DNA from: Melioribacter roseus P3M-2
Lineage (GTDB): Bacteria > Bacteroidota > Ignavibacteria > Ignavibacteriales > Melioribacteraceae
DNA length: 64,000 nucleotides
Direction: 5' to 3'
Assembly (NCBI RefSeq): GCF_000279145.1
Contig: NC_018178.1
Span: 1,736,001-1,800,000, forward strand
Below the pieces are notes generated by a model that did not search any database, was not told where the DNA came from, and saw only the letters and a list, made by a program, of their open reading frames with translations. Numbering within the stretch: the stretch's first letter is position 1; every line of letters begins with the position of its first letter. Position numbers and translations under genes: made by a program. Shown here piece after piece: positions 18,221 to 27,660 of the stretch.

Positions 18221-20644
18221 ATGAACGAAAGGAAAACTGAAAAAGAGCCTGTATCGGAAAAAATAATATGTTTCCATTGCGGCGACGAATGCGTTGACGA
18301 TTCGATTGCTGTAGGCGATAAATATTTCTGCTGCAACGGATGTAAAACCGTCTATGAAATTCTTAATTCGGCAAATTTGTGCGACTATTATAATATAGAG
18401 CCCGGCGCCGGAATAAAAAAGAAAACCAATTCTTACAGAAACTACGAATTTCTCGACGACCCGGAGTTGAAAGAAAAGTTAATCGACTTCAGCGACGGAA
18501 AGATTACAACGGTTTCGTTTCATATTCCTCAAATCCATTGCAGTTCGTGCATTTGGGCGCTCGAAAATCTGAATAAACTCGATCCGGGCGTGCTTGCTTC
18601 CCGCGTAAATTTCCCGAAGAAAAAATTGTTCGTCAAATATTCGGAAGAAAAAACCTCTCTCAGGAAAATTGTAGAGCTGCTCGACGCAATCAATTACGAA
18701 CCGCTTCTGACGTTCGAAGGCAAAGAAGAAGACAAACTCAAGGAAATCAACAGAAAACTCTATTTCAAAATCGGCATTGCCGGATTTTGTTTCGGTAACA
18801 TTATGATGCTCAGTTTTCCCGAGTATCTTTCGCTCGGCGTCAATTCCGACCCCGAAATCAAAACCGTATTTTCGTATCTGAATCTTCTGCTGGCTTTGCC
18901 GGTATTGTTTTACAGCGCTTCGGACTATTTTAAGTCTGCCTTCAAAGGTCTCAAAAATAAAATTGTTAACATCGACGTGCCGATTGCGCTCGGAATTATC
19001 GTTCTCTTTTTAAGGAGTCTTTATGAGATAACAACTTCGACCGGCGCGGGTTATCTCGATTCGCTGGCGGGGCTTGTTTTCTTCCTTTTGATAGGCAAGG
19101 TATTTCAGAATAAAATTTACCATTCGCTCAGCTTCGAGAGAAACTACAAATCGTACTTCCCGATTTCCGTTACAATCAGAAAAGATAGCGGCGAAACAGC
19201 TATTCCTCTCGAAAAACTAAAAGTGGGCGACAGGATGATAATTCGCAACGGCGAAATTGCGCCCGCCGATTCGATTCTGATCAAAGGCGAAGCGTTTATC
19301 GACTACAGTTTTGTCACCGGCGAATCCGACCCGGTTAAACTCAAAAACGGAGACGTTATTTATGCAGGCGGAAGGCAGCAGGGCGGCACTATCGAAGCCG
19401 AATCGATAAAAGAAGTGTCTCAAAGCTACCTGACCCGGTTGTGGAACGATGCCTCTTTCCGGAAAGAAGAGGAAAGCCTTACAGAATCACTGGTCGATTT
19501 TGTAAGCAAATATTTTACGGCAATTGTGATTTCGATTGCAGTTGCAACGTTTTTCTATTGGTCTCCCGAAAGTTACTTGATTGCTTTCAACGCCTTCACC
19601 GCCGTGCTGATAGTCGCATGTCCCTGCGCTCTGGCTCTTTCCATTCCGTTTACATTCGGCAATACTCTCAGAATATTCGGCAGAAACAAATTCTATTTGA
19701 AGAGCGTTTCGGTTGTGGAAACTTTGTCTAAAATTACCGCTGTAGTGTTCGACAAAACAGGAACGATTACCGACAATAAATATCCCGAGGTGAAATTTAT
19801 TCCTTCCGGTCAAATTGATCGGACTGAATTAATGCCAGCAATAAAATCGCTTGTAATAAATTCTTCGCACCCGTTGAGCAGAACCATTGCCGGTTATTTA
19901 TCCGAATTTAAAGCGCAAAATATTTCGGATTTTCGCGAATATCCCGGCAAAGGTCTGCAAGCCAGATTCAACGGTAAGTTATTTAAAATCGGGTCGCCGG
20001 AATTTACCGGTTACGATGCTTTTTTAACGAGCGATTCGTCCTCAAACGTTACTGTAACGTCCGACGGAAAAGCTCTCGGTTATTTCAGAATAAAAACTAA
20101 ATACAGAAATAAACTCGATGAAGTTATATCGCGGCTCAAATCCAAATATAAGCTATATCTTTTAACGGGCGATACCGAAAAGGAAAAAGCGAATCTCGAA
20201 AAATATTTCGGAAGCGGTAAAGTGCTTTTCCGGCAAAGTCCGTTCGACAAGCTCGAATTTATCAAAAAGCTAAAAGAGCGGGGGGAAGTAGTAATGATGA
20301 TAGGCGACGGTTTGAACGACGCCGGAGCGCTTCAAAAGAGCGACGCAGGAGTGTCGATCTCCGACAACATCAACAATTTCACTCCCGCATGCGACGCCAT
20401 TCTCGACGCGGATTCTTTCGGCTCGCTCCATAAATTTCTCGAATATTCCGTTGTAAGCAGATATATTGTTTATGCGAGTTTTGCAATATCCTTTGTTTAT
20501 AATGTCGTCGGTTTATATTTTGCAACGAGCGGTAAACTCGAACCTGTAATCGCCGCCATACTGATGCCGCTGAGCTCGATTACAATTGTTTTGTTTACTA
20601 CGGTTGCAACAACTATTTTTGCAAAAATTAAAGGATTGCTGTAA
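18221..20644 (+). CDS. ccoI: CcoI/FixI-type copper-translocating P1B ATPase
   Basis: An 807-residue P-type ATPase. It starts with a Cys-rich zinc-ribbon-like region (CFHCGDEC, then CCNGC), then an HMA-like domain with HCSSCIWALENL, then membrane helices including the CPCALAL metal-site motif. TGES, DKTGTIT (phosphorylated Asp) and GDGLNDAG complete the catalytic core. CcoI supplies copper for the CuB site of cbb3 oxidase. This role is supported by the following ccoS and ccoNO genes, the first overlapping this stop by one base. It is the first gene of an eight-gene operon. Confidence 0.95.
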   Translation: MNERKTEKEPVSEKIICFHCGDECVDDSIAVGDKYFCCNGCKTVYEILNSANLCDYYNIEPGAGIKKKTNSYRNYEFLDDPELKEKLIDFSDGKITTVSFHIPQIHCSSCIWALENLNKLDPGVLASRVNFPKKKLFVKYSEEKTSLRKIVELLDAINYEPLLTFEGKEEDKLKEINRKLYFKIGIAGFCFGNIMMLSFPEYLSLGVNSDPEIKTVFSYLNLLLALPVLFYSASDYFKSAFKGLKNKIVNIDVPIALGIIVLFLRSLYEITTSTGAGYLDSLAGLVFFLLIGKVFQNKIYHSLSFERNYKSYFPISVTIRKDSGETAIPLEKLKVGDRMIIRNGEIAPADSILIKGEAFIDYSFVTGESDPVKLKNGDVIYAGGRQQGGTIEAESIKEVSQSYLTRLWNDASFRKEEESLTESLVDFVSKYFTAIVISIAVATFFYWSPESYLIAFNAFTAVLIVACPCALALSIPFTFGNTLRIFGRNKFYLKSVSVVETLSKITAVVFDKTGTITDNKYPEVKFIPSGQIDRTELMPAIKSLVINSSHPLSRTIAGYLSEFKAQNISDFREYPGKGLQARFNGKLFKIGSPEFTGYDAFLTSDSSSNVTVTSDGKALGYFRIKTKYRNKLDEVISRLKSKYKLYLLTGDTEKEKANLEKYFGSGKVLFRQSPFDKLEFIKKLKERGEVVMMIGDGLNDAGALQKSDAGVSISDNINNFTPACDAILDADSFGSLHKFLEYSVVSRYIVYASFAISFVYNVVGLYFATSGKLEPVIAAILMPLSSITIVLFTTVATTIFAKIKGLL

Positions 20645-20820
20645 TGTCGGTTATTATTGTCCTCGTGATTGCCAGCCTGCTTGTGGCGGGCGGATTCCTG
20701 ATAGCCTACCTGTGGGCTGTCAGGTCGGGGCAGTACGACGATACTCAAACGCCGGCTTTCAGAATTCTGTTCGAAGACAAAAAAGCCAACAGTACCGAAT
20801 CAAAAAAACAGGAGCAATAG
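20644..20820 (+). CDS. ccoS: cbb3 oxidase maturation protein CcoS
   Basis: A 58-residue protein. It starts MSVIIVLVIASLLVAGGFL, a single transmembrane helix, continues AYLWAVRSGQYDD (the conserved W-x-(V/A)-x-x-GQ(Y/F)DD signature of CcoS) and ends in a charged tail. The ATG overlaps the ccoI stop (TAATG), and the stop is immediately followed by the ccoNO start. CcoS is needed for cofactor insertion into the catalytic subunit. Confidence 0.93.
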   Translation: MSVIIVLVIASLLVAGGFLIAYLWAVRSGQYDDTQTPAFRILFEDKKANSTESKKQEQ

Positions 20821-22944
20821 ATGCAGATAGAAAAATTCAGTTACGATAATAATATAGTCAAGCAGTTTTCCATTGCCACCATTGTATGGGGTTTTGTGGG
20901 AATGCTTGTAGGGTTGATTATCGCAATTCAACTCTATTTTCCGGCTGCAAATTTGGGCATTCCGTACACTACATTCGGAAGAATTCGTCCTCTCCATACG
21001 AATGCCGTTATATTTGCTTTTGTGGGCAATATGATTTTTGCCGGAGTTTATTATTCGTTGCAGCGACTCTGTAAAGCGCGCATGTTCAGCGATTTTCTGA
21101 GCAAGTTTCACTTCTGGGGTTGGCAGTTGATTATAGTCGCCGCGGCAATAACTCTTCCGCTCGGTTTAACGACCAGCAAAGAATACGCGGAACTGGAATG
21201 GCCTATCGATATTATGATTGCAGTCGTATGGGTGGCGTTCGGAATTAACATGTTCGGTACGATTATTAAAAGACGCGAAGAACATATGTACGTGGCAATC
21301 TGGTTTTATATCGCTACTTTCGTAACGGTTACAATTCTTCATATAGTTAATTCGATCGAAATTCCGGTCTCGTTCTTGAAAAGTTATCCCGTTTACGCGG
21401 GCGTTCAGGACGCTCTGGTTCAATGGTGGTACGGGCACAATGCCGTCGCATTCTTTCTAACGACTCCTTATCTGGGATTAATGTATTACTTTTTACCGAA
21501 AGCCGCAGAACGACCGGTCTATTCGTATAGGCTTTCGATTCTCCACTTCTGGGCGTTGATATTTATTTACATCTGGGCGGGACCCCATCATCTTTTGTAT
21601 ACGGCGTTACCGGACTGGGCTCAGTCGCTCGGCACGGTTTTCTCGATAATGTTGATTGCGCCTTCCTGGGGAGGAATGTTAAACGGTCTTCTTACGCTTC
21701 GCGGCGCATGGGATAAAGTCAGAGAAGACCCCGTTCTTAAATTTATGGTTGTTGCGGTTACCGCATACGGAATGGCTACGTTCGAAGGTCCGATGCTTTC
21801 GCTTAAAAACGTCAACGCAATTTCTCATTACACGGATTGGACAATCGCTCACGTGCACGTAGGCGCTCTCGGCTGGAACGGACTTCTGACTTTCGGTATA
21901 CTCTATTGGTTGATACCGAAAATGTGGAATACAAAACTTTATTCCAGAAAACTCGCAAATTCACATTTCTGGATTGCCACGCTCGGCATTGTTTTCTATG
22001 TGGTGCCGATGTATTGGTCGGGTATAACCCAGTCGTTGATGTGGAAGCAATTTACCGAGCTTGGTCTTCTGCAATATCCGAACTTTCTGGAAACAACTCT
22101 TCAAATTATTCCGATGCACGTAATAAGGTCGATAGGAGGGGCGCTCTATTTGAGCGGTATGTTCATGATGGTATATAATCTTGCCATGACCGCAAAACAG
22201 GGTAAATTCATTAAAGACGAAGAGGCGGAAGCCTATCCGCTCGTTAAATCGGAAGACAAATTGAAAAGAGGAATGATACACCGTTACCTCGAAAAAAGAC
22301 CGGTTAAATTTGCCCTCCTCTCGACCGTCGTAATTTTGATTGGAGGACTTGTTGAAGCTATACCCACGTTCATCGTTGAATCGAATATACCTACAATCTC
22401 GAGCGTTAAGCCGTATTCTCCTTTGGAATTGCACGGCAGAGATATCTATATACGCGAGGGATGCAACGCCTGCCATTCTCAAATGGTGCGTCCATTCAGG
22501 TCGGAGACCGAACGATACGGCGAATATTCCAAAGCCGGCGAATTTGTTTACGATCACCCCTTCCTGTGGGGGTCGAAACGAACCGGTCCGGATTTACACC
22601 GAGTGGGAGGAAAATATTCCAATTTGTGGCATTATCTCCATATGGAAGATCCTGCTCAAATGTCGCCCGGCTCCATAATGCCTTCTTATAAATGGCTGCT
22701 TACGCGAAGAATTGATACTGCGGAAACTGCAGCTAAAATTTCCGCTCTCCGTTCAATCGGAACGCCTTACGAAAAAGGCTACGAGAAATTTGCCAACGAA
22801 GATTTAATGAAACAGGCAAATACGATTGCGGACGATCTGCTTAACAATGGCATCCCTGTCGATCCGGATAACGAAATTATAGCATTGATAGCCTATCTGC
22901 AAAGACTCGGCACGGATATAAAAGTAGAAAAGAAAGGTGAATAA
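20821..22944 (+). CDS. ccoNO: cbb3-type cytochrome c oxidase, fused subunits I and II (CcoN-CcoO)
   Basis: A 707-residue fusion. About the first 470 residues are the 12-helix haem-copper subunit I, with haem and CuB histidines in LHTNAVIF, WWYGHNAVAFFLT and the HVHVGALGWN region. After a linker near residue 500 comes the CcoO part: a membrane anchor, one haem c site CNACHSQMVRPF (about 545) and the later SPGSIMPSY with the axial Met. It reduces O2 with high affinity and pumps protons. The fusion, seen in other Bacteroidota and Ignavibacteria, replaces two separate genes. The stop overlaps the next start by one base. Confidence 0.95.
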   Translation: MQIEKFSYDNNIVKQFSIATIVWGFVGMLVGLIIAIQLYFPAANLGIPYTTFGRIRPLHTNAVIFAFVGNMIFAGVYYSLQRLCKARMFSDFLSKFHFWGWQLIIVAAAITLPLGLTTSKEYAELEWPIDIMIAVVWVAFGINMFGTIIKRREEHMYVAIWFYIATFVTVTILHIVNSIEIPVSFLKSYPVYAGVQDALVQWWYGHNAVAFFLTTPYLGLMYYFLPKAAERPVYSYRLSILHFWALIFIYIWAGPHHLLYTALPDWAQSLGTVFSIMLIAPSWGGMLNGLLTLRGAWDKVREDPVLKFMVVAVTAYGMATFEGPMLSLKNVNAISHYTDWTIAHVHVGALGWNGLLTFGILYWLIPKMWNTKLYSRKLANSHFWIATLGIVFYVVPMYWSGITQSLMWKQFTELGLLQYPNFLETTLQIIPMHVIRSIGGALYLSGMFMMVYNLAMTAKQGKFIKDEEAEAYPLVKSEDKLKRGMIHRYLEKRPVKFALLSTVVILIGGLVEAIPTFIVESNIPTISSVKPYSPLELHGRDIYIREGCNACHSQMVRPFRSETERYGEYSKAGEFVYDHPFLWGSKRTGPDLHRVGGKYSNLWHYLHMEDPAQMSPGSIMPSYKWLLTRRIDTAETAAKISALRSIGTPYEKGYEKFANEDLMKQANTIADDLLNNGIPVDPDNEIIALIAYLQRLGTDIKVEKKGE

Positions 22945-23138
22945 TGCTTTCCAATTATTTGAGTTCAATAGAAGGAGTGTCGATCTACCCGGTTATAAGT
23001 CTGCTGTTGTTTTTTACCGTGTTCGTAATTACTGTTGTCAGGACTTTGAAACTGGATAAGAATTTAATCGAAAGGATGAAAAATCTGCCTTTAAATAATT
23101 CACAAACGGAAAACAATTCAGAGAATGAAAATGGATAA
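22944..23138 (+). CDS. ccoQ: CcoQ-like small cbb3 oxidase subunit
   Basis: A 64-residue protein with one transmembrane helix (about residues 15-32, YPVISLLLFFTVFVITVV), followed by a charged tail rich in Asn and Glu. Position between ccoNO and ccoP, size and topology identify it as the CcoQ/FixQ-type accessory subunit; sequence conservation in this family is too low for independent proof. It overlaps ccoNO by one base and the ccoP start by a few codons. Confidence 0.8.
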   Translation: MLSNYLSSIEGVSIYPVISLLLFFTVFVITVVRTLKLDKNLIERMKNLPLNNSQTENNSENENG

Positions 23139-23961
23139 AATAAAATCGATTTTGGCGGTTATCCTGCTGTCGCCTTTAAGTTCGGTATTTGCCGCAGGCA
23201 ACGAGGAAATTCTCGACAGCGTGATGAAAACAATGATAGTAATCACGCTATTGATGATTGCTTTTGTCCTCTGGCTTGCATTTGTCTATTCTGAAAAGAA
23301 CGATTCTGAAGGTAAACTCTTCCTGGAACCGTTTCGCAGACTTATCGCTTTCCTCGACAGGTCGGCTCCGCTCGATAAAGAACAGGAGATGCTGCTCGAC
23401 CATAATTACGACGGTATAAGAGAACTCGACAATCGTGTGCCGCCGTGGTTTCAGATCCTGTTCTACGGTACGATTATCTGGGCGGCGGGATATTTAATAA
23501 ACTATCACGTAATCGGAGACGGGCAGGTGCAGCTGAACGAATACAAATATGAAATCGAACAGGCAAATTTGCAGCGTGAAATTTTGATTAAATCCGGCGC
23601 GTTTATAAACGAGGAAACGGTTTCATTTGTGGACGACGCCGCTGCTCTTTCCGAAGGGAAAGAAATCTTCGTTAAGAACTGCGCAAGCTGCCACGGTCAA
23701 AACGGCGAAGGATTAATCGGTCCGAATCTAACCGATGATTACTGGATTCACGGAGGCGGAATTAAAAATATTTTCAAAGTCATCAAATACGGCGTTCCGC
23801 AGAAGGGAATGATCAGCTGGGAATCGCAGATCGAACCTAAAAAGATCCAGGCGGTAGCGAGTTATATTATTACGTTACACGGTACGAATCCTCCGAATCC
23901 CAAAGCTCCGGAAGGAGAATTATGGAATGAAAATAAACCGGAAGGAAATAAAGGCGCATGA
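23125..23961 (+). CDS. ccoP: cbb3 oxidase subunit III, cytochrome c (CcoP), single visible haem site
   Basis: About 278 residues; a second ATG at 23131 is equally likely. After an N-terminal hydrophobic region and a second helix near residue 42, the FixP_N-like segment NRVPPWFQILFYGTIIW (about 97-113) holds a further helix. A single cytochrome c domain follows with NCASCHGQNGEG (about 192) and axial Met in QKGMISW. Classical CcoP carries two CxxCH sites; only one is present here, and the N-terminal hydrophobic region is longer. It passes electrons from soluble carriers to the CcoNO core. It overlaps ccoG by 4 bases. Confidence 0.92.
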   Translation: MKMDKIKSILAVILLSPLSSVFAAGNEEILDSVMKTMIVITLLMIAFVLWLAFVYSEKNDSEGKLFLEPFRRLIAFLDRSAPLDKEQEMLLDHNYDGIRELDNRVPPWFQILFYGTIIWAAGYLINYHVIGDGQVQLNEYKYEIEQANLQREILIKSGAFINEETVSFVDDAAALSEGKEIFVKNCASCHGQNGEGLIGPNLTDDYWIHGGGIKNIFKVIKYGVPQKGMISWESQIEPKKIQAVASYIITLHGTNPPNPKAPEGELWNENKPEGNKGA

Positions 23962-25367
23962 ACAAAACTGCGGAAGATGTAAGCAGGGAAACTTTTAGGG
24001 ATTCGATATCCACGGTTACCAAAGAAGGCAAAAGACGCTGGATTTATCCGAAAAAACCTTCGGGTAAATTTTACCGGGCAAGGACTATTGTAAGCGTTTT
24101 TTTGCTGCTGTTTCTTGTGGCTTCCCCGTTTATAAAAGTTGCCGGTCGCCCTTTTATTTTGTTTAATGTGCTGGAGCGTAAATTCGTCGTGTTCGGTATC
24201 TATTTCGGTCCGCAGGACATCTACTTTTTTGCGCTTGCAATGATTGCCTTTATTGTATCGATTTTCCTCTTCACCGTGGTTTACGGCAGACTTTTTTGCG
24301 GCTGGATTTGTCCTCAAACCGTTTTTATGGAAATGGTATTCAGAAAAATCGAGTACTGGCTGGAAGGCGACGCTAAGGAACAGCGCAAACTAAATCAACT
24401 GCCGATGAATCCGCGTAAGTTCAGAATTAAAGCCGCAAAACATATTATATTTTTTGCAATCTCTTTCGCAATAGCGAATATTTTTCTGGCTTACATAATC
24501 GGTTCTGATAATTTACTCAAATATATAACTCATTCGCCGGCGCTTCATGCCGGAACTTTTATAGCCGTGTTAATTTTCTCGGGCGTATTTTATTTCGTCT
24601 TTTCATATTTCAGAGAACAAGCCTGCGTGCTGGTTTGTCCATACGGCAGACTCCAGGGCGTAATGTTAGACGAAAACTCAATTGTAATTCATTACGATTA
24701 TAGGAGAGGGGAACCGAGAGGAAAACTGCGGCGCGGCGAAGAAAGAAACGCCGGAGATTGTATCGATTGCAATCAATGCGTGGAAGTTTGTCCGACAGGC
24801 ATCGACATAAGGAACGGCACTCAACTCGAGTGCGTAAATTGCACGGCATGCATCGACGCCTGCGATTACGTTATGGATCGAATCGGCAAACCGAAGGGGC
24901 TTATTAGGTATGCTTCCAAAAATGAAATCGAAACCGGGAGAAGACCTATTATGACGCCCAAAGCCGTGGGATATACCGTCGTACTTTTCTTACTGCTCTT
25001 TCTTATTTCCTTTCTTTTGATTAACAGGGCTGAGCTCGACGTTAATATACTCAGAACGCCCGGATTGCTTTCCCAGGATCAACCGGGGAATAGAATCAGC
25101 AATCTTTACGACATTAAAATTGTGAATAAAACTTCGAAAGAAATTATTCCCAAAATAGAAGTCGATAATATAAATGCGGAAATTAAAATTATCGGCGAGA
25201 ATCTGAAAGTAAAACCGCAGAGCATAGCCGAAGCTAAGTTTTTTATAATTCTTCCCAAATCGGAAATAAAAACAATTAAAACTCCTTTGACCGTAAATGT
25301 TTATGCGAACGACAAAGTTATCAAGAAAATCAACACTTCCTTTTTAGCAAGAACGGAGAAAAAATGA
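23958..25367 (+). CDS. ccoG: cbb3 oxidase accessory protein CcoG (polyferredoxin-like)
   Basis: A 469-residue membrane protein. Several helices carry the CGWICPQTVFME motif (about 115), and then two 4Fe-4S binding motifs follow: CIDCNQCVEVCPTG (about 272) and CVNCTACIDACDYV (about 295). The C-terminal third is a periplasmic Ig-like domain (IG-FixG). CcoG reduces copper for delivery to the oxidase. ATGA overlaps on both sides place it firmly in the cco operon. Confidence 0.95.
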   Translation: MNKTAEDVSRETFRDSISTVTKEGKRRWIYPKKPSGKFYRARTIVSVFLLLFLVASPFIKVAGRPFILFNVLERKFVVFGIYFGPQDIYFFALAMIAFIVSIFLFTVVYGRLFCGWICPQTVFMEMVFRKIEYWLEGDAKEQRKLNQLPMNPRKFRIKAAKHIIFFAISFAIANIFLAYIIGSDNLLKYITHSPALHAGTFIAVLIFSGVFYFVFSYFREQACVLVCPYGRLQGVMLDENSIVIHYDYRRGEPRGKLRRGEERNAGDCIDCNQCVEVCPTGIDIRNGTQLECVNCTACIDACDYVMDRIGKPKGLIRYASKNEIETGRRPIMTPKAVGYTVVLFLLLFLISFLLINRAELDVNILRTPGLLSQDQPGNRISNLYDIKIVNKTSKEIIPKIEVDNINAEIKIIGENLKVKPQSIAEAKFFIILPKSEIKTIKTPLTVNVYANDKVIKKINTSFLARTEKK

Positions 25368-25807
25368 AACTATCCTGGGGTACTATTATCGTAATTGTCT
25401 ATACCGTTTTCGTCATTGGGACTTTGACAATGGTTTATATATTCATGAATCAGGACGTAAGTCTTGTTACGGAAAATTATTACGCCGAAGAAATCAAGTA
25501 TCAAAATCAAATCGAAAAAAAGAAAAACAGCGAGTCGCTGGATAAAAATATTTCAGTTATAATGAACGAAGGTTATGTCGATATTGTATTTCCGGAGATT
25601 ACTCAGCCCGAGAAAATTAAAGGAGAAATAGAATTCTACAGACCTTCGGACCAAGAGCGCGATTTTATTGCGGATATTCAACTCGATTCGACTTACACTT
25701 TCAGAGTCCCTTTCAATAAACTTAAACGGGGTTACTGGAAAATTAAAATCGACTGGTCGGACGGTATTAAAGAATATTATTATGAAAAAAACTTAATGAT
25801 AAGCTGA
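25364..25807 (+). CDS. ccoH: FixH/CcoH family protein
   Basis: A 147-residue protein with one N-terminal transmembrane helix (about 6-28) and a periplasmic beta-rich domain with the NYYAEEIKYQNQIEK segment characteristic of FixH. CcoH/FixH acts in assembly of the cbb3 oxidase. It overlaps ccoG by 4 bases and the next gene by one. Confidence 0.9.
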   Translation: MKLSWGTIIVIVYTVFVIGTLTMVYIFMNQDVSLVTENYYAEEIKYQNQIEKKKNSESLDKNISVIMNEGYVDIVFPEITQPEKIKGEIEFYRPSDQERDFIADIQLDSTYTFRVPFNKLKRGYWKIKIDWSDGIKEYYYEKNLMIS

Positions 25808-26496
25808 TGGAAATCTGGACGGGTTTGTTAATCGGGCTTTTCGGAAGTTTGCACTGCGTCGGGATGTGCGGACCGATTGTAATGGCAATTCCGATCGTGG
25901 GAGAAACGTGGATTAAGATATTTACGGGGCGCATCCTTTACAATGCGGGCAGAATTACGACTTACGCTTTAATGGGATTTTTGTTCGGCTTGTTCGGGAA
26001 ACAATTGCGGCTCATAGGGCTTCAACAATACATTTCCCTCATTTCCGGCGGAGTTATCCTCGTTTATTTATTTCTGCCTTCTTCGTTGAAAAACAAAGTT
26101 GCGCACACAAAAGTTTATGCGGTGTTTTATGACAGACTGAAAATTTATTTCGGGAAATTAATGGCGCGGAAATCGGTAGTATCGCTCTACGTAATCGGAA
26201 TACTTAACGGATTGCTGCCGTGCGGTTTTGTTTATGTTGGAATAGCGGGCGCTTTGACTATGAACACGCCTGCGGAAGGCGCAATATACATGGCTCTCTT
26301 TGGACTCGGCACTTTCCCTGTAATGTTTATTACTGCGACGCTCGGAAATTTCATTCATATTAAATTGAGAAAAAAATTAATCCCGGCCATGGCGTTTTTA
26401 CTGGCGCTTCTCTTTATTTTGAGGGGCTTGAACCTCGGAATTCCTTTCTTGAGTCCCAAAATAGAGAAAGTGGTCCACAGTGAAATGCGTCACTGA
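25807..26496 (+). CDS. SafE/TauE-like membrane protein of the cbb3 operon
   Basis: A 229-residue protein with about six helices. The N-terminal GLFGSLHCVGMCGPIVMAIP and the internal GLLPCGFVYVG are hallmarks of the subgroup of SafE-like proteins found at the end of cco operons (DsbD-like CxxxC and PCG motifs). These proteins are suggested to move copper or thiol-reducing power across the membrane for oxidase assembly. The role here is inferred from its position as the last operon gene, overlapping ccoH by one base. Confidence 0.9.
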   Translation: MEIWTGLLIGLFGSLHCVGMCGPIVMAIPIVGETWIKIFTGRILYNAGRITTYALMGFLFGLFGKQLRLIGLQQYISLISGGVILVYLFLPSSLKNKVAHTKVYAVFYDRLKIYFGKLMARKSVVSLYVIGILNGLLPCGFVYVGIAGALTMNTPAEGAIYMALFGLGTFPVMFITATLGNFIHIKLRKKLIPAMAFLLALLFILRGLNLGIPFLSPKIEKVVHSEMRH

Positions 26497-26551
26497 TTTA
26501 ATTCGACTCTTTTCCTTTTTTTATTATCTTTACGCTAATCATTGAAACCGT

Positions 26552-27169
26552 ATGGATAATCAGATCCTAAATAAAGCGCGCCGGTATGTTGAAGGACTTT
26601 TCGAGGCGCTTCGAAACAAAGATAACGTCTACCATAATATCGACCATACGCTCGAAGTTGTCGACAAGGTTAAGGAAATAGGCGCGGGCGAAGGTTTAAA
26701 CGAGGAAGAACTCGAAATTGTTACGCTGGCGGCTTGGTTTCACGACACGGGTTATTGTATTCAATCGGAAGGACACGAGGAAGTAAGCGCAAATTATGCG
26801 CGCGGTTTTTTAAACGTAGAAAATTATACCCCCGACAAAATAAACGAAGTGGTTAAGTGCATTATGGCGACTCGCGTTCCTCAAAATCCGGCCACATTGC
26901 TCGAAAAAGTTATTTGCGACGCCGATCTGGCTCATATCGGCCGGGAGGATTTCGAAGTGCGCAATAACCTCTTCCGTCAGGAATACGAAATTTATTTCGG
27001 TAAAGAACTTTCGGAAAAAGAATGGCTCGAAAAAAGCATCGACTTCTTTTCAAAGCATCGCTTCTTTACGGAATATTCGAATCGAAAGTACGGCGCTCTG
27101 AAAGAGAAAAATATTGAACGATTGAAAAAACAACTCGCGCTTCTGGACAACGCTAAGGATAATACATGA
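26552..27169 (+). CDS. HD domain metal-dependent phosphohydrolase
   Basis: A 205-residue protein with an HD fold: HNIDHTLEVVDKV (about 29-41), AAWFHDTGY (HD pair near residue 70) and CDADLAHIG (Asp near 128). Such stand-alone HD proteins hydrolyse nucleotides or other phosphate esters; the substrate is unknown. A TATCTTTA -7-like element lies at 26525. It overlaps the sixA gene by 4 bases, so the two products are probably made together. Confidence 0.87.
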   Translation: MDNQILNKARRYVEGLFEALRNKDNVYHNIDHTLEVVDKVKEIGAGEGLNEEELEIVTLAAWFHDTGYCIQSEGHEEVSANYARGFLNVENYTPDKINEVVKCIMATRVPQNPATLLEKVICDADLAHIGREDFEVRNNLFRQEYEIYFGKELSEKEWLEKSIDFFSKHRFFTEYSNRKYGALKEKNIERLKKQLALLDNAKDNT

Positions 27170-27660
27170 AAAAATTATTCCTGATAAGACATGCCAAATC
27201 GAGTTGGGACAATCCGGGTTTAACCGATATGGAAAGGCCTCTCAATAAAAGAGGCGAAAGGGACGCTCCGTTTATGGCTCGATTAATTAAGGAAAAAGGA
27301 ATAGAGCCCGACCTGATTATTTCGAGCCCCGCAAAGAGAGCCTTCGACACGGCTCTCGTCTTTGCATCCATATACGGCAAAAATGAAGAAGACATTATAG
27401 TAGAAGACAGAATATACGAAGCCGGAATGAGAGAATTGAGTTTGGTAGTTGAAGATATTGACGACCGCTTCGAATCGGTATTTCTGTTCGGGCATAATCC
27501 CGGATTGACAAATTTTGCGAATTTATTGGGCTCGGAATATTTAGATAATATGCCTACATGTTCGATTGTGGGAATAGGACTTAATGTCGATTCGTGGAAA
27601 AATATTGAACGCGGAAAAGGGAAAACGTTTTTGTTTGAATACCCTAAAAAATATTTTTAA
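27166..27660 (+). CDS. sixA: SixA-type phosphohistidine phosphatase
   Basis: A 164-residue histidine phosphatase. The catalytic LIRHAKSSWDN (RHA/G motif, His at about residue 8), the GERDAPFMA segment, SSPAKRAFDTA and the second His in LFGHNPGLTNF are present. SixA proteins dephosphorylate phosphohistidine, for instance on phosphotransfer proteins. Target unknown. It overlaps the HD gene upstream and converges on the C39-like gene, with a 4-base overlap at the 3' ends. Confidence 0.9.
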   Translation: MKKLFLIRHAKSSWDNPGLTDMERPLNKRGERDAPFMARLIKEKGIEPDLIISSPAKRAFDTALVFASIYGKNEEDIIVEDRIYEAGMRELSLVVEDIDDRFESVFLFGHNPGLTNFANLLGSEYLDNMPTCSIVGIGLNVDSWKNIERGKGKTFLFEYPKKYF

